This document shows, one piece after another, positions 49,201-59,000 of a stretch of 64,000 nt of DNA (its first letter is position 1; every line of letters starts with the position of its first letter). Position numbers and translations under genes: made by a program. The stretch is from Saccharina japonica. Taxonomy: Eukaryota; Sar; Phaeophyceae; Laminariales; Laminariaceae. A model generated the notes under the pieces. It searched no databases. It saw only the letters and a program-made list of their open reading frames with translations, and had not been told where the DNA came from. The stretch covers positions 3,484-67,483 of the forward strand of contig MEHQ01002931.1 in assembly GCA_008828725.1 (NCBI GenBank), read 5' to 3'.

Positions 49201-49249
49201 GCGTGTGTCCATAGAAAACTGGGATGCAACCTTCCACCAGTGCCACTGC

Positions 49250-49312
49250 TGCTGCTGCTGCTGCTGCTGCTGTGCTGCTGCTGCTGCTGCCGCTGCTGCT
49301 GCTGCTACAAAC
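49250..49312. repeat. (GCT)n microsatellite
   Basis: The tract has about twenty GCT units with one interruption. It is a few units shorter in the duplicate at about 51,857-51,914. Confidence 0.95.
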
Positions 49313-49882
49313 AGAAGTGTCTACGTACCAGCATTACGTAGTACTTGTTGCATACTCCCAGTGTATCAAAGCGCAGTTGGAAATTCTGCTGCGCTACGTA
49401 CGTATCAGTATATACCAGACACGATGCATAACGGCTGGTATATGACGAAATCCTCGAGCTCACAGCTGTTGTTTTTTTATTTTTTAATATACCAGGCACC
49501 CAGGGTACAGGTCTCTGTTCAGGCCGTTCCTCTGTGTATTTAATGTATGATACTTGGTACTGGCTCTACCTGGTACATATATACCACAGCAGTAGTAGTA
49601 ACACACATGTGTTTATATACACGGCCCGTCTTATAGTAATCGTTGAGGTGCAGCAGGCTGGCCGGCGGCTGGCGACGATCGTCGTTTTCATCTTCCTCCC
49701 ACTGGCACGCCCGGCTGAACGAACGATGTTTGACGCGGCAAACAAAAACAAGCCCACTCTATGATAGTAACCCCAAGTAGTTTCGTTCCCCTAGTCGTGG
49801 GTCGTGGGGGCACTATCATACTGAAGGGTTATCATAGCGCCGCATACATCTATATGAATACATGTATACATATCATACCATC

Positions 49883-49960
49883 ATTCTGGACGGCAATGTA
49901 ATGACCTTGTACTCTTCGCGTTTATGCTCCAATGATCCTTATATTTCCGTCCAGAGCGGC
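49883..49960. mobile_element. 78 bp mini-element with CTCTGGACGGAAAT ends
   Basis: TCATTCTGGACGGCAATGTA at the left pairs with ATTTCCGTCCAGAGCGGCA at the right. Copies are at 52,493-52,574 and, as single ends, at 22,689 and 23,640. Confidence 0.7.
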
Positions 49961-50059
49961 ATCATATCGTACGTACTCGTACATAGCCCAAACCAAGACG
50001 CCGATTTGCGTGGTGTTTCGTGTTTACCGTGTACCAGGTATGTAACACGGAAGAAGGCA

Positions 50060-50135
50060 CACCCGGTGATAACATTTCGACCTTTACAAATATTATCACC
50101 GGGTGTGCTGTTGTTGGGGGGGGGGGGGGGGGGTA
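50060..50135. repeat. hairpin with CCCGGTGATAA arms and G-run
   Basis: CACACCCGGTGATAACATTT pairs with AATATTATCACCGGGTGTG and is followed by a G homopolymer. The same hairpin-plus-G-run occurs at 52,672, 55,437, 54,180 and 56,050 in more diverged forms. Confidence 0.85.
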
Positions 50136-50891
50136 ATTAACGGTAGTAGTCTTGTTGTCTAGTATATGGAAGCACACGCGGGTACCAAGGGGGTTCAACA
50201 TAATGGAACAACAAGAGTGGATGTAAGAAGGCTGCCCCATCCCCTCAGTGGGCTTGGAGAAAGGCCTCGGAAAATCTACTACGAAGTGGAAAGATGTGGA
50301 GTATAAAAAAAGCGGACCATCCCACCCACCCAACTTGAGTATACTATACTCAACCAGGATCATTCCCAGAAATAGCATGTATTTATGTCATTGGCATCCA
50401 GGTTGTTACCCTCCATCGGGCATCTAGGACGATGCTCGCAGGAGGGTGATAATCAGGGGTGAGAGTCTCCAGCAACGGCTGGAGGCCTCATTCCAACCCA
50501 ATACTTTCATAATAGCAGAATACATCAGTATATTAATAATAGTAGGTTTTTAGAGCTACGCACATTTTAATTGTATTAATAGTGCGAATGAAAGCACCGG
50601 GTTCGCTATAATACCTGCCTGGTATCAAGTACCAGAGACCAGAGGTACCATAAAAGGTTAATGCTGTACGTACGTAGCTACGGTATACGGCATACTTCGC
50701 TGTACGAAGGGACGTCGGCATATAAGGGACCTCCGCCCCCTAACGCACTACGATTAATTCTTATTATACTGATTATAATAGGGTCCCTAAAAAGTGGCCA
50801 CCTACTCGTACGTACGTAGATTACCACGCATGATTATTTCATGAACATACGAAGATAACAGTAAAAAACAATACCGAAAGACCCAAGGGGN

Positions 50892-52735
50892 GTTCTGTGC
50901 TGTTTTCCCACAACAGGCATCGGACACAGCGCCACAGCCGATTCAGGCGCGTGCCGCGGTAGGGATGTGTTGCCAGAACCCATAACGTGCGTGCACTCTC
51001 CTATGCACTCCCATATGGCACCGAGGCCTGCCTTTTCTATTATCATATTCATAGCGGCACTCTCTTCATGCGATCTGGTCTGCTCTTTCGGCGGGCCCGA
51101 TCGCGTAACAGTAAAAATGTAAAATAACCTTTTTCTTTTTCGCTGGAGATTTTCGGGCCCGTTTCATTTTTTCTTAGTTTGTTTTTCAGACGACGCCTCC
51201 CTTTTCTTATGCAAAAGACGGCCGTTTAAAAAAACTGTAAAAACACGACGAACACGTTGCCAGAACGAGAGCTGCACAAGCCCCTTTCCCAGGCTCTCAC
51301 AGGAGGCGCCGCTGTCAGATGGCACCCACTTGCAATCGAATTTGAGGCAGCCGAACTACGCAACCGCAGGAACAACGTGAGGACGAAACCCAGACACCTT
51401 GTTAGTACGGTAAAAAAGCAGTGTGTACGACGTAGCAAAGAACTTCGTAGGTTACCGAGAGGTTACGCGTATATACGTAGCGCCGATGCCTGTGTTTCGT
51501 GAAACGGATACTCGTAAGCAGGTTGCCGTCCAGCCACCTCTGCAATGCAAGTTACACCCCCCCACACCCGCTACGGCATACACCGCGTGTCCCGCTTTCA
51601 CTGCATCATTGAGCATGCCAGGCCCGGCCACCACTTAACACAAAGCACTCCGTTTTATAGCCTGGCATGTGCGCTGAATCACAACCCCGCCCGCCGGTCT
51701 GTCTGTAACCCACTTATTTCTTGCTTGTTGTCGCAGTCGACCCGCCGAGCCATGGCGAGCGCACGAGTCTCGGGGACGCGCCCAGGGCTGCTTTCTTCTG
51801 CGTGGGTACGTGCGTGTGTCCATAGAAAACTGGGATGCAACCTTCCACCAGTGCCACTGCTGCTGCTGCTGCTGCTGCTGCTGTGCTGCTGCTGCTGCTG
51901 CCGCTGCTGCTGCTACAAACAGAAGTGTCTACGTACCAGCATTACGTAGTACTTGTTGCATGTACTCCCAGTATATCAAAGCGCAGTTGGAAATTCTGCT
52001 GCGCTACGTACTTATCAGTATATACCAGACACGATGCATAACGGCTGGTATATGACGAAATCCTCGAGCTCACAGCTGTTGTTTTTTTATTTTTTAATAT
52101 ACCAGGCACCCAGGGTACAGGTCTCTGTTCAGGCCGTTCCTCTGTGTATTTAATGTATGATACCTGGTACTGGCTCTACCTGGTACATATATACCACAGC
52201 AGTAGTAGTAACACACATGTGTTTATATACACGGCCCGTCTTATAGTAGTCGTTGAGGTGCAGCAGGCTGGCCGGCGGCTGGCGACGATCGTCGTTTTCA
52301 TCTTCCTCCCACTGGCACGCCCGGTTTTACGAACGATGTTTGACGCGGCAAACAAAAACAAGCCCACTCTATGATAGTAACTCCAAGTAGTTTCGTTCCC
52401 CTATTCGTGGGTCGTGGGGGCACTATCATACTGAAGGGTTATCATAGCGCCGCATACATCTATATGAATACATGTATACATATCATACCATCATTCTGGA
52501 CGGCAATGTAATGACCTTGTACTCTTCGCGTTTATGCTCCATCCAATGATCCTTATATTTCCGTCCAGAGCGGCATCATATCGTACGTACTCGTACATAG
52601 CCCAAACCAAGACGCCGATTTGCGTGGTGGTTCGTGTTTACCGTGTACCAGGTATGTAACACGGAAGAAGGCACACCCGGTGATAACATTTCGACCTTTA
52701 CAAATATTATCACCGGGTGTGCTGTTGTTGGGGGG
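50892..52735 (+). repeat. segmental duplication, copy 2
   Basis: It begins at a single N (50,891) that replaces the left boundary base. It ends inside the poly-G of the hairpin, after which the two copies diverge completely. Confidence 0.9.
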
Positions 52736-52990
52736 GGGGGGGGATGCTATCTAACGCATCCCCGGTGATGAGCAAAACATGCGCACGGGAGCCCCGCAGC
52801 TAGGGGGGGTGATAACGAGGGGGTGTTGCTAACGGTCGAAATGATTACTCAAGGAACAGATTTCGGCCAGACTGCAGATGGCGTGATAACAAGAGGGTGT
52901 GGTAGCAAGGGGGTCGACAACAAAGGGGTTGATACCGGCAGCAAGGGGTGTGATATCAAGGGTGTGCTAACATGTGAGATGCTTCGGTCT
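52736..52990. repeat. degenerate GTGTGATAAC-type tandem repeats
   Basis: Words such as GGGGGTGATAACGAGGGGGT, GTGATAACAAGAGGGTGT and GTGTGATATCAAGGGTGT recur every 15-30 bases. A related block is at about 55,500-55,690. Confidence 0.65.
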
Positions 52991-54100
52991 GAAACCAGGT
53001 TGCTTGTCCATTCCCGCGCAAATACTGACGGTCATGGTAAAAGGCCCACGCCTGACACCGGAAATGACGGCAAAAGGTCCCCGCCTTGCTTGCAATGCCG
53101 CAGAACGGTCACCGGTAGGGCATGAAGTAGCTCTTGCGCTGCCGCAGCTTCCGGGTTGGGATGCACTGTTGTTCAATGCAACAGGCGTCGGGAGGTGTGA
53201 TGCGCGTAGAGCAACACAAAGTTTCGCGCCGCGCAACCTTTTTGGCCGCAGGCGAAAAACCTGTTGGGGCATGTCCTTCCCGCCCAAGGCCGGCGGGAGA
53301 GATAATTGAGGCACCTTTCGTACGTAGTGTTTTCGCTGAGGTCGAAAACGCTGTTTTAGGTTTCTAAACACACGTTGTCGAGTTGTTTTCGGGCGTATAT
53401 TAACGCAACTGCTGTCGCACGTTTGGCCTCCGGCGGCCCTGCGAGAACCCCCCCTGTCGGAGGGGGGCTACACGCCTGCGGCGCGTGATCGGAATACGTT
53501 TTTCAGCTCACGTTTGCGCTTCACGGAACAGGCGCCAAAGCCTTAATTACCGTATGCCCTGGTTACAGGTACCACCAAAGGAGTTAAATAATGCCGAAGG
53601 TTGCACCTCAGAGGCCCCCTGCCCGGCTGAAAAACTAACTGCAGCCATACAGCAGTACGTACAGGAACAAGAAACCCAAACAGGAAACAGGAAATCTGAT
53701 CCAGGTTGGATTTCTTATTTGAAAATGGGTGCGTTCTATACTACTGTGACTTTAGAATAACGACTGCCGAATTTCTTAATTCCCTTCAAATATCAGTCTG
53801 CCTTTTTTATTTGCTCGTTTCTTGTTGCAGGTACGTAGGTGTCCTGTACTGTAATCATGTGCCTGGTAGTAGTCATCTAAAAAAACTTTGTTTCTACTCG
53901 TAGCCGACCCCCCGAACAGCAATACACCGTATTATTATATATAGCCTTTGCGCAATGTTTTTTTTTCCCGAGATATTGCAACAATGACACTCAGCAAGTT
54001 CCCGTGATTGGCCACCATCCTGCTACCGGCGCCGGTGATTGGTTGGGGCTTAGGGCACAGTAGCAGTAGGAGGAGTAGTAGTAACAGTGTTGTGGGTGAA
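52991..54100. other. no gene recognised
   Basis: Open frames of 77-134 codons on both strands overlap around 52,967-53,371 without motif. A plus-strand frame (53,485-53,760) reads LTAAIQQYVQEQETQ but has no known relatives. Confidence 0.35.
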
Positions 54101-54509
54101 TGTTAGCCACCAGGTGGTGCGATGGGTTTAGAGTTTGTTGCTGTCTTCAGACGCACCTCCGTAGGGGGTGTGATATTCAACGTACCCCCGGTTGATAAGG
54201 TGACGATCGAAAAACGGACCAAAACATGTATCATATCACCGGGTGTGCTCATTTGCGGGGGGGGGGGGGGGTTATCTAAGGGGGAGGGGGTGCGTTCTTC
54301 CGTGTTACACGGTACGCGAAGAAACGAACAACTTGTCGCGCACAACGGCTCTCTTGCCTACACCGGTGGTGCAACCTATATGATGATGCTTTTCAACAAG
54401 AGCGAATAGGTATCATGCATACCGGCATGCTATGATACGATATTATACGAAGCCTTGGGACGCCGGTGGCCTGCTCGCAGTTTTGCTTTATATATGATGG
54501 CAGCTTGCG

Positions 54510-54550
54510 AAGATGAGTTGAGACGAAATCGTCGATCTCACAGCTGTCGT
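54510..54550 (+). repeat. MSFDEI motif copy
   Basis: CAGCTTGCGAAGATGAGTTG is followed by AGACGAAATCGTCGATCTCA, CAGCTGTCG and a T-rich run. It is duplicated at 56,361. Confidence 0.7.
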
Positions 54551-54665
54551 TTTTCTTTTTTCTTTGTATACCTACCTACGTACACTTATACGCGTTGTGC
54601 TGTTCTATACGGTACAACTGTACGGTACGTGCCGCGAGCATCGGTTACCGATACGATTGACTTAC

Positions 54666-54735
54666 CGCTGCTCGAAGAACGATTGTCGGCGACGAACGAA
54701 GTGAGGGCCAGTCCCAGCAGGAGCTTTCCTGGCAT
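54666..54735 (-). CDS. orphan signal-peptide exon, copy 1
   Basis: ATG 54,735 opens MPGKLLLGLALTSFVADNRS and ends in phase 1 before a consensus donor GTAAGT (54,665-54,660). Size and phase match exon 1 of the beta-helix paralogues (73-76 nt, phase 1), so it may belong to the same gene type. No beta-helix exon follows within reach on the minus strand. Confidence 0.45.
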
Positions 54736-54938
54736 GGCTGAAAGCAAGAGGTTGAAACCCAGCACAATATAGTCAGAAACACGGTTGACCACAACCCAAC
54801 GGCGTCGACTTTCAACACTGCAGGAGGCAGTTCGGAGCGAAATGTAGGGTTCCGGCGACTACTAATGCGGGAGCGTACACTAAAAACCAACCAGGTACCA
54901 GGTACACCTCAAATACGGCGCGGGAAAAAAACCCTCAC

Positions 54939-55208
54939 CATGATGCCGAACGTCTGCTCGATGGCCATCCTTCCCTGGGACTGATAAAAATTGTAGGCGT
55001 CTTGGCTCTCCGACAGTTTTGTCCCAGGGAAGGGGACGAGCACCTGGTGTGAGGGGGGGTATGCGGCGTCGCCCAGAATGTAGTGGCCGTCCGGGATGCC
55101 CTCGAGGAGCTTGTGGAAGCCGGAAAACTTGAAGGCTGTCCGGTCGTTTTGACTCCCGGGGCAGTCCATGGTCCAGGCAACAATCCTGTAGTTGGCGTCG
55201 CCAATAGC
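54939..55208 (-). pseudogene. PIF/Harbinger (HARBI1-like) transposase exon
   Basis: This 90-codon exon lies between an acceptor (CGCACGCAG) and a donor (GTGAGG). It carries the DDE_Tnp_4 landmarks: PGSQND, HYILGDAAYPPS with a catalytic aspartate, and MAIEQTFGIM with the glutamate context. These are the core of the nuclease domain, which cuts the ends of Harbinger elements and their MITEs. The first aspartate region and the N-terminal Myb-like partner were not found, and no downstream coding exon is visible. I treat it as a fragment. Confidence 0.85.
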
Positions 55209-55419
55209 CTGCGTGCGGGCAAAGCGCACACGATAATAAGCGTAATTTCGAGCAGACGTTTGTAGAGGAGGGTCTGGCGGGGTTCAAGTGGTCCACCACG
55301 ACCCACAATGGCAGCATAACCAGTAAAAGCAAGCAGGGTACATACGGGTACATAGAGGCTACAAGGTACTGTAGATCTATGCAAATATTTCGGGACATAG
55401 TGATACCAGGTACATGCCG

Positions 55420-55700
55420 TATAACACGGGAGAAAGCACACCCCGGTGACAACGTTTTTACATTTAAAAATATTGTCACCGGGCGCGCTGTTGTGGGGGG
55501 GGGCGGGTGTGTGCTATCTATTGCATCGCCGGTGACAAACACCATGCGCGAGAGTCTTGCAGCTAGGGGATGTGGTGACGAGGGTGTGTACTAACGGCAT
55601 TATTATTGGTTGGCAAGGCGAGTTACCAGACCCAGGCCAGATTCAGGGTGTGTGGTAATGAGAGGGTGTGATAACGGTATCTTAGGACACGGCGGACGTA
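55420..55700. repeat. hairpin plus GTGTG repeat block, second copy
   Basis: The order is the same as at 52,672-52,990: CCCCGGTGACAACGTTTT and AATATTGTCACCGGGCG hairpin, G-run, GTGCTATCTATTGCATC, then GTGTGGTAATGAGAGGGT-type words. Confidence 0.7.
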
Positions 55701-55920
55701 GGAAACATGAAGAGTTAGTGCTAGCCGGTAAGCGCGCTGATCCCAGAAAAAAACGACACCATCGTCGCCCGAGGCGCGGCAGCAGCAGCAGCAGCAGCAG
55801 CTACAGGTGGGGTCGAACCCGCTGAATCGTTAAGCCCACTGTGAGGGGGCGCAGCAGTTACCTCCATGCTGGTGTCCATACAGGTGCGGGTTGATTGTGA
55901 ATTGCGAATGATATCCGTCC

Positions 55921-56045
55921 ACCAGATGGTGTTAAAATCGCGGAGTTTGACACTGTTTTCAAGTGTACATACGTAGGGGGGGTGTTCCAGATGGTGTTAT
56001 CATCGTCGAGTTTGGCACTGTTTTCAGGTGTACATACGTGGGGGG
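55921..56045. repeat. 65 bp tandem duplication
   Basis: CCAGATGGTGTTAAAATCG to TGTACATACGTAGGGG is repeated once with substitutions. Confidence 0.8.
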
Positions 56046-56593
56046 TGTGTTATAACACGTACCCCTGGTGATAAAGTGACAGTAAAAAACAATGTAAAAC
56101 ATATGTCACCGGGAGTACTTATGTAGGGGCGGGGTGGGGGGTGCTTTCTTCCGTGTTACACGGTACGCGAAGAAACGAACAACTTGTCGCGCACACCGGC
56201 TCTCTTGCCTACACCGGTGGTGCAACCTATATGATGATGCTTTTCAACAAGAGCGAATAGGTATCATGCATACCGGCATGCTATGATACGATATTATACG
56301 AAGCCTTGGGACGCCGGTGGCCTGCTCGCAGTTTTGCTTTATATATGATGGCAGCTTGCGAAGATGAGTTGAGACGAAATCGTCGATCTCACAGCTGTCG
56401 TTTTTCTTTTTTCTTTGTATACCTACCTACGTACACTTATACGCGTTGTGCTGTTCTATACGGTACAACTGTACGGTACGTGCCGCGAGCATCGGTTACC
56501 GATACGATTGACTTACCGCTGCTCGAAGAACGATTGTCGGCGACGAACGAAGTGAGGGCCAGTCCCAGCAGGAGCTTTCCTGGCATGGCTGGG
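55980..56593. repeat. segmental duplication, distal copy
   Basis: Partner of 54,105-54,742. It diverges abruptly after TTTCCTGGCATGGCTG. Confidence 0.85.
56517..56586 (-). CDS. orphan signal-peptide exon, copy 2
   Basis: Identical in layout to the exon at 54,735-54,666: ATG 56,586, the MPGKLLLGLALTSF frame, and donor GTAAGT at 56,516. The downstream minus-strand sequence again lacks recognisable partner exons before the Harbinger fragment. Confidence 0.45.
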
Positions 56594-56717
56594 GCTCAAG
56601 GCTTGTCCGGCCACACCCTTGTTTTGCCACGGGTTCCTGTCCACTGCACACTTCATCGAGCACGAGACAGCGTCATCATCGCTATGATACGATGATGCTA
56701 TTGAAAAAAAAAAGGAA

Positions 56718-56765
56718 CATCAGCTGTGAGATCGAGGGTTTCGTCGAAACTCGTCTTTGTAAGCA
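56718..56765 (-). repeat. MSFDEI motif copy, inverted
   Basis: The minus strand reads GACGAGTTTCGACGAAACCC then TCGATCTCACAGCTGATGTT and a T-run. Confidence 0.75.
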
Positions 56766-56822
56766 AGCTGCGTGTGGTCCTGATGTGTACCAACCAGTAC
56801 ATGGCATGCCTCGGGCAGCACA

Positions 56823-57013
56823 ACTATTACACAGAGATACCATAGTAAATAGGACCTATGGTAGACACAAATACCTATATATTTACCCGTTTTTACTAAC
56901 AATAGTTGGTCCTGTTTACTATAGTAAATAGGACCTATGGTAGACACAAATACCTATATATTTACCCGTTTTTACTAACAATAGTTGGTCCTGTTTACTA
57001 TGGTCCCCCCTAA
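56823..57013. mobile_element. MITE family 1, head-to-tail dimer
   Basis: An about 83 bp unit (CATAGTAAATAGGACC to GGTCCTGTTTACTA) is repeated twice in tandem. Terminal bases remain only at the outer sides. Confidence 0.85.
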
Positions 57014-57191
57014 TGAATAATAGTTGCTCCGATCAGGTGACCCCTTAATAAGCCGACGACGGGTCGGGTGTGTGGATCTTGACGCCGGTTCGTAGATTTG
57101 TGGCGACTGCTGTGTGACACTGCGGACAGCGGGCGGCGCGACGTGTTGAGCGTGTTCCGTGGTTGTATATAGATTTTTACAAAAAAAAAAC

Positions 57192-57233
57192 GACGGGTGT
57201 TAGATCGAATACTTCGTCGAAACTCATGTTACA
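57192..57233 (-). repeat. MSFDEI motif copy, inverted
   Basis: The minus strand reads ATGAGTTTCGACGAAGTA then TTCGATCTAACACCCGTCG and a T-run, giving MSFDEVFDLTPVV. Confidence 0.75.
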
Positions 57234-59000
57234 TATCGTGATCATGTCAGGTGTCGGACAGGCGCATCGAAAACCACGACCGGCAACTGCTGCTCGTGTA
57301 AAAATGTGGTCTTGCTTTCGTGACGCCCGCATCCAGTATCCCAACCACTCGATATGTGTTGCTGCACGCCGTGCCTTATTGCTTATTTTTTGTTCAATTA
57401 ACCGGGATGTATATTATCCGTACTCGAGTATCGTAGTGTAGGAATTAATGTGGTTGGGTTCATGCGGTTTCAGCCTCGGGCCGAGAGTAAGATAAACGAT
57501 GGCTACGAGTTGTATTGCAACGGCAGATCAAGCCGCATTGCTGTTTTATGGGTTTTGTGCGCCTTCCCAACGCTCGAAAGCTACGTATGCATAATGCCTA
57601 CTTTACTGCAGACCCACCCGCCTGACAAGAATCGATTTTTGTTTTGTGAGCGCCTTCACATCGCTCGAAGGCTATGCAAGAGGCCTACTTTACTGGAGAC
57701 CCACCCACCCTACCACCCACCCACCCGCCTGTCCGAGTTGATGTTTTTTTATGAGTGGGTAGAGATAGCACTGGATCCTCTCGCTGGTCTTGACGGACGT
57801 TCCGTTGCGGTCGCTCCCTCCCGCCTCGTTGTTGCTCGTGCCCCCCCCGCCCATTGCAGGGACCCCAACAAACGGCGGTCGCTCGATATGATGACTTCGT
57901 ACCGATCATGCTCGGCGGCGCTCAGGTGAAACATCTACTTCAATTTTTATGAAAACTCGTTAGAAATATCGTACGTCTGCTATGAGCACGACAGATTGAG
58001 TGGTTGATACTCAACTTTGGAAGCTTGCGTGAAAAATAACAAGCAAACCCACCGATCATTTGGTGTCCCTAGCTTCTTGGATGCGTTTGGCGTGAATGTG
58101 TAACACCGCCTGCGCCCGTTCCAGCCGTTCCAGCCGCGCCTGGAGGCAAAGTCTTCTGTGCGGATGTTGTAGCAGCGTGCGCTATATTGCGCCTGTGTTC
58201 GTAGTGCAGAGAGACTCGGTACCGCTGGTGTGTGCCGCATAGCTCAGGGCGACAGAGTCAGATAGAAGGCGCCGTGAGGTAAAAATCGCGATGAAAGCAA
58301 CGCGGCAGGGGTGAGGTGTAGCGTGTTACCAAGCGGGGCCCAGCCAGTGTAGCCGCACGACGCAGCCAAGTGAAGCCAGCACGGTGGTGTGCCGCCCAGT
58401 ACAGCTGTGGCGCAATGCCGTGAACAGCGCAGCGAACTGCTGTGCGAAGCAACAACTGACTGCGGTGTTGTCGCATCTTCTTGCCCTCACAAAAACAGCC
58501 CAAAAATACCGATTGTATATACCCTGTATGTCGGGGCGGAGACCGTCTGAAACAGCCGCGGCAGTTGTGCGTTCGTTCGAGGTAACATGTGAGGTGTTTT
58601 TACACAGACCCTTCAGGGGAATATAAACCTCAGTAGCATAGCAAAAGCGCATCCAGCGTTACGGCGGAAATAAAACCTGCTGGAGGCGTTCGTGATTGCG
58701 TCTCATTCACTCGACTCTACCTTGAGAGGTCAGGTTTTCCGCAGCCGGTGCCTACTTGTCCACCCGCTCCAGTCGTGCCCCATCCCGAGATGCCGCGAAG
58801 ATACACCCCACCCCAATTTCACCCCAGTTCCCTCAAAGTGACGGCACGCGACGCAGGGGTTCGATTGTTTTGTTTAGCCCCGCAGATGACTCTTTAGCCC
58901 CGCAGATGACACTCCCAGTGCCTTACGAACGCCCTTTCCCGACGCTCCTTTTTCGTACCTTTTTTTTTTGCTCCCGCCCCTCTCTATCTGCCACCAACGA
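57234..59000. other. upstream flank of the TMEM185-like gene; no certain gene
   Basis: A possible short plus-strand exon at about 57,858-57,925 (ends MTSYRSCSAALR before GTGAAA) has plausible borders but no partner. GCCCCGCAGATGAC is tandemly doubled near 58,880-58,912. Confidence 0.35.

Larger units (their letters stand above)
48283..50130 (+). repeat. segmental duplication, copy 1
   Basis: This about 1.85 kb stretch recurs in direct orientation at 50,892-52,735 with only scattered differences. It contains a candidate signal-peptide exon (MAPRPAFSIIIFIAALSS from 48,409), a (GCT)n tract, a partial MSFDEI motif at 49,443, a small CTCTGGACGG-type MITE and a terminal CCCGGTGATAA hairpin ending in a G-run. 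Confidence 0.9.
54105..54742. repeat. segmental duplication, proximal copy
   Basis: It is near-identical to 55,980-56,593 from about 54,292 onward and more diverged before that. It contains a MSFDEI motif copy (54,510) and a signal-peptide exon (54,735-54,666, minus). Confidence 0.85.

Noticed and set aside
49250..49312. Poly-Leu/Cys/Ala peptides
   Set aside because: They are three frames of a (GCT)n microsatellite.
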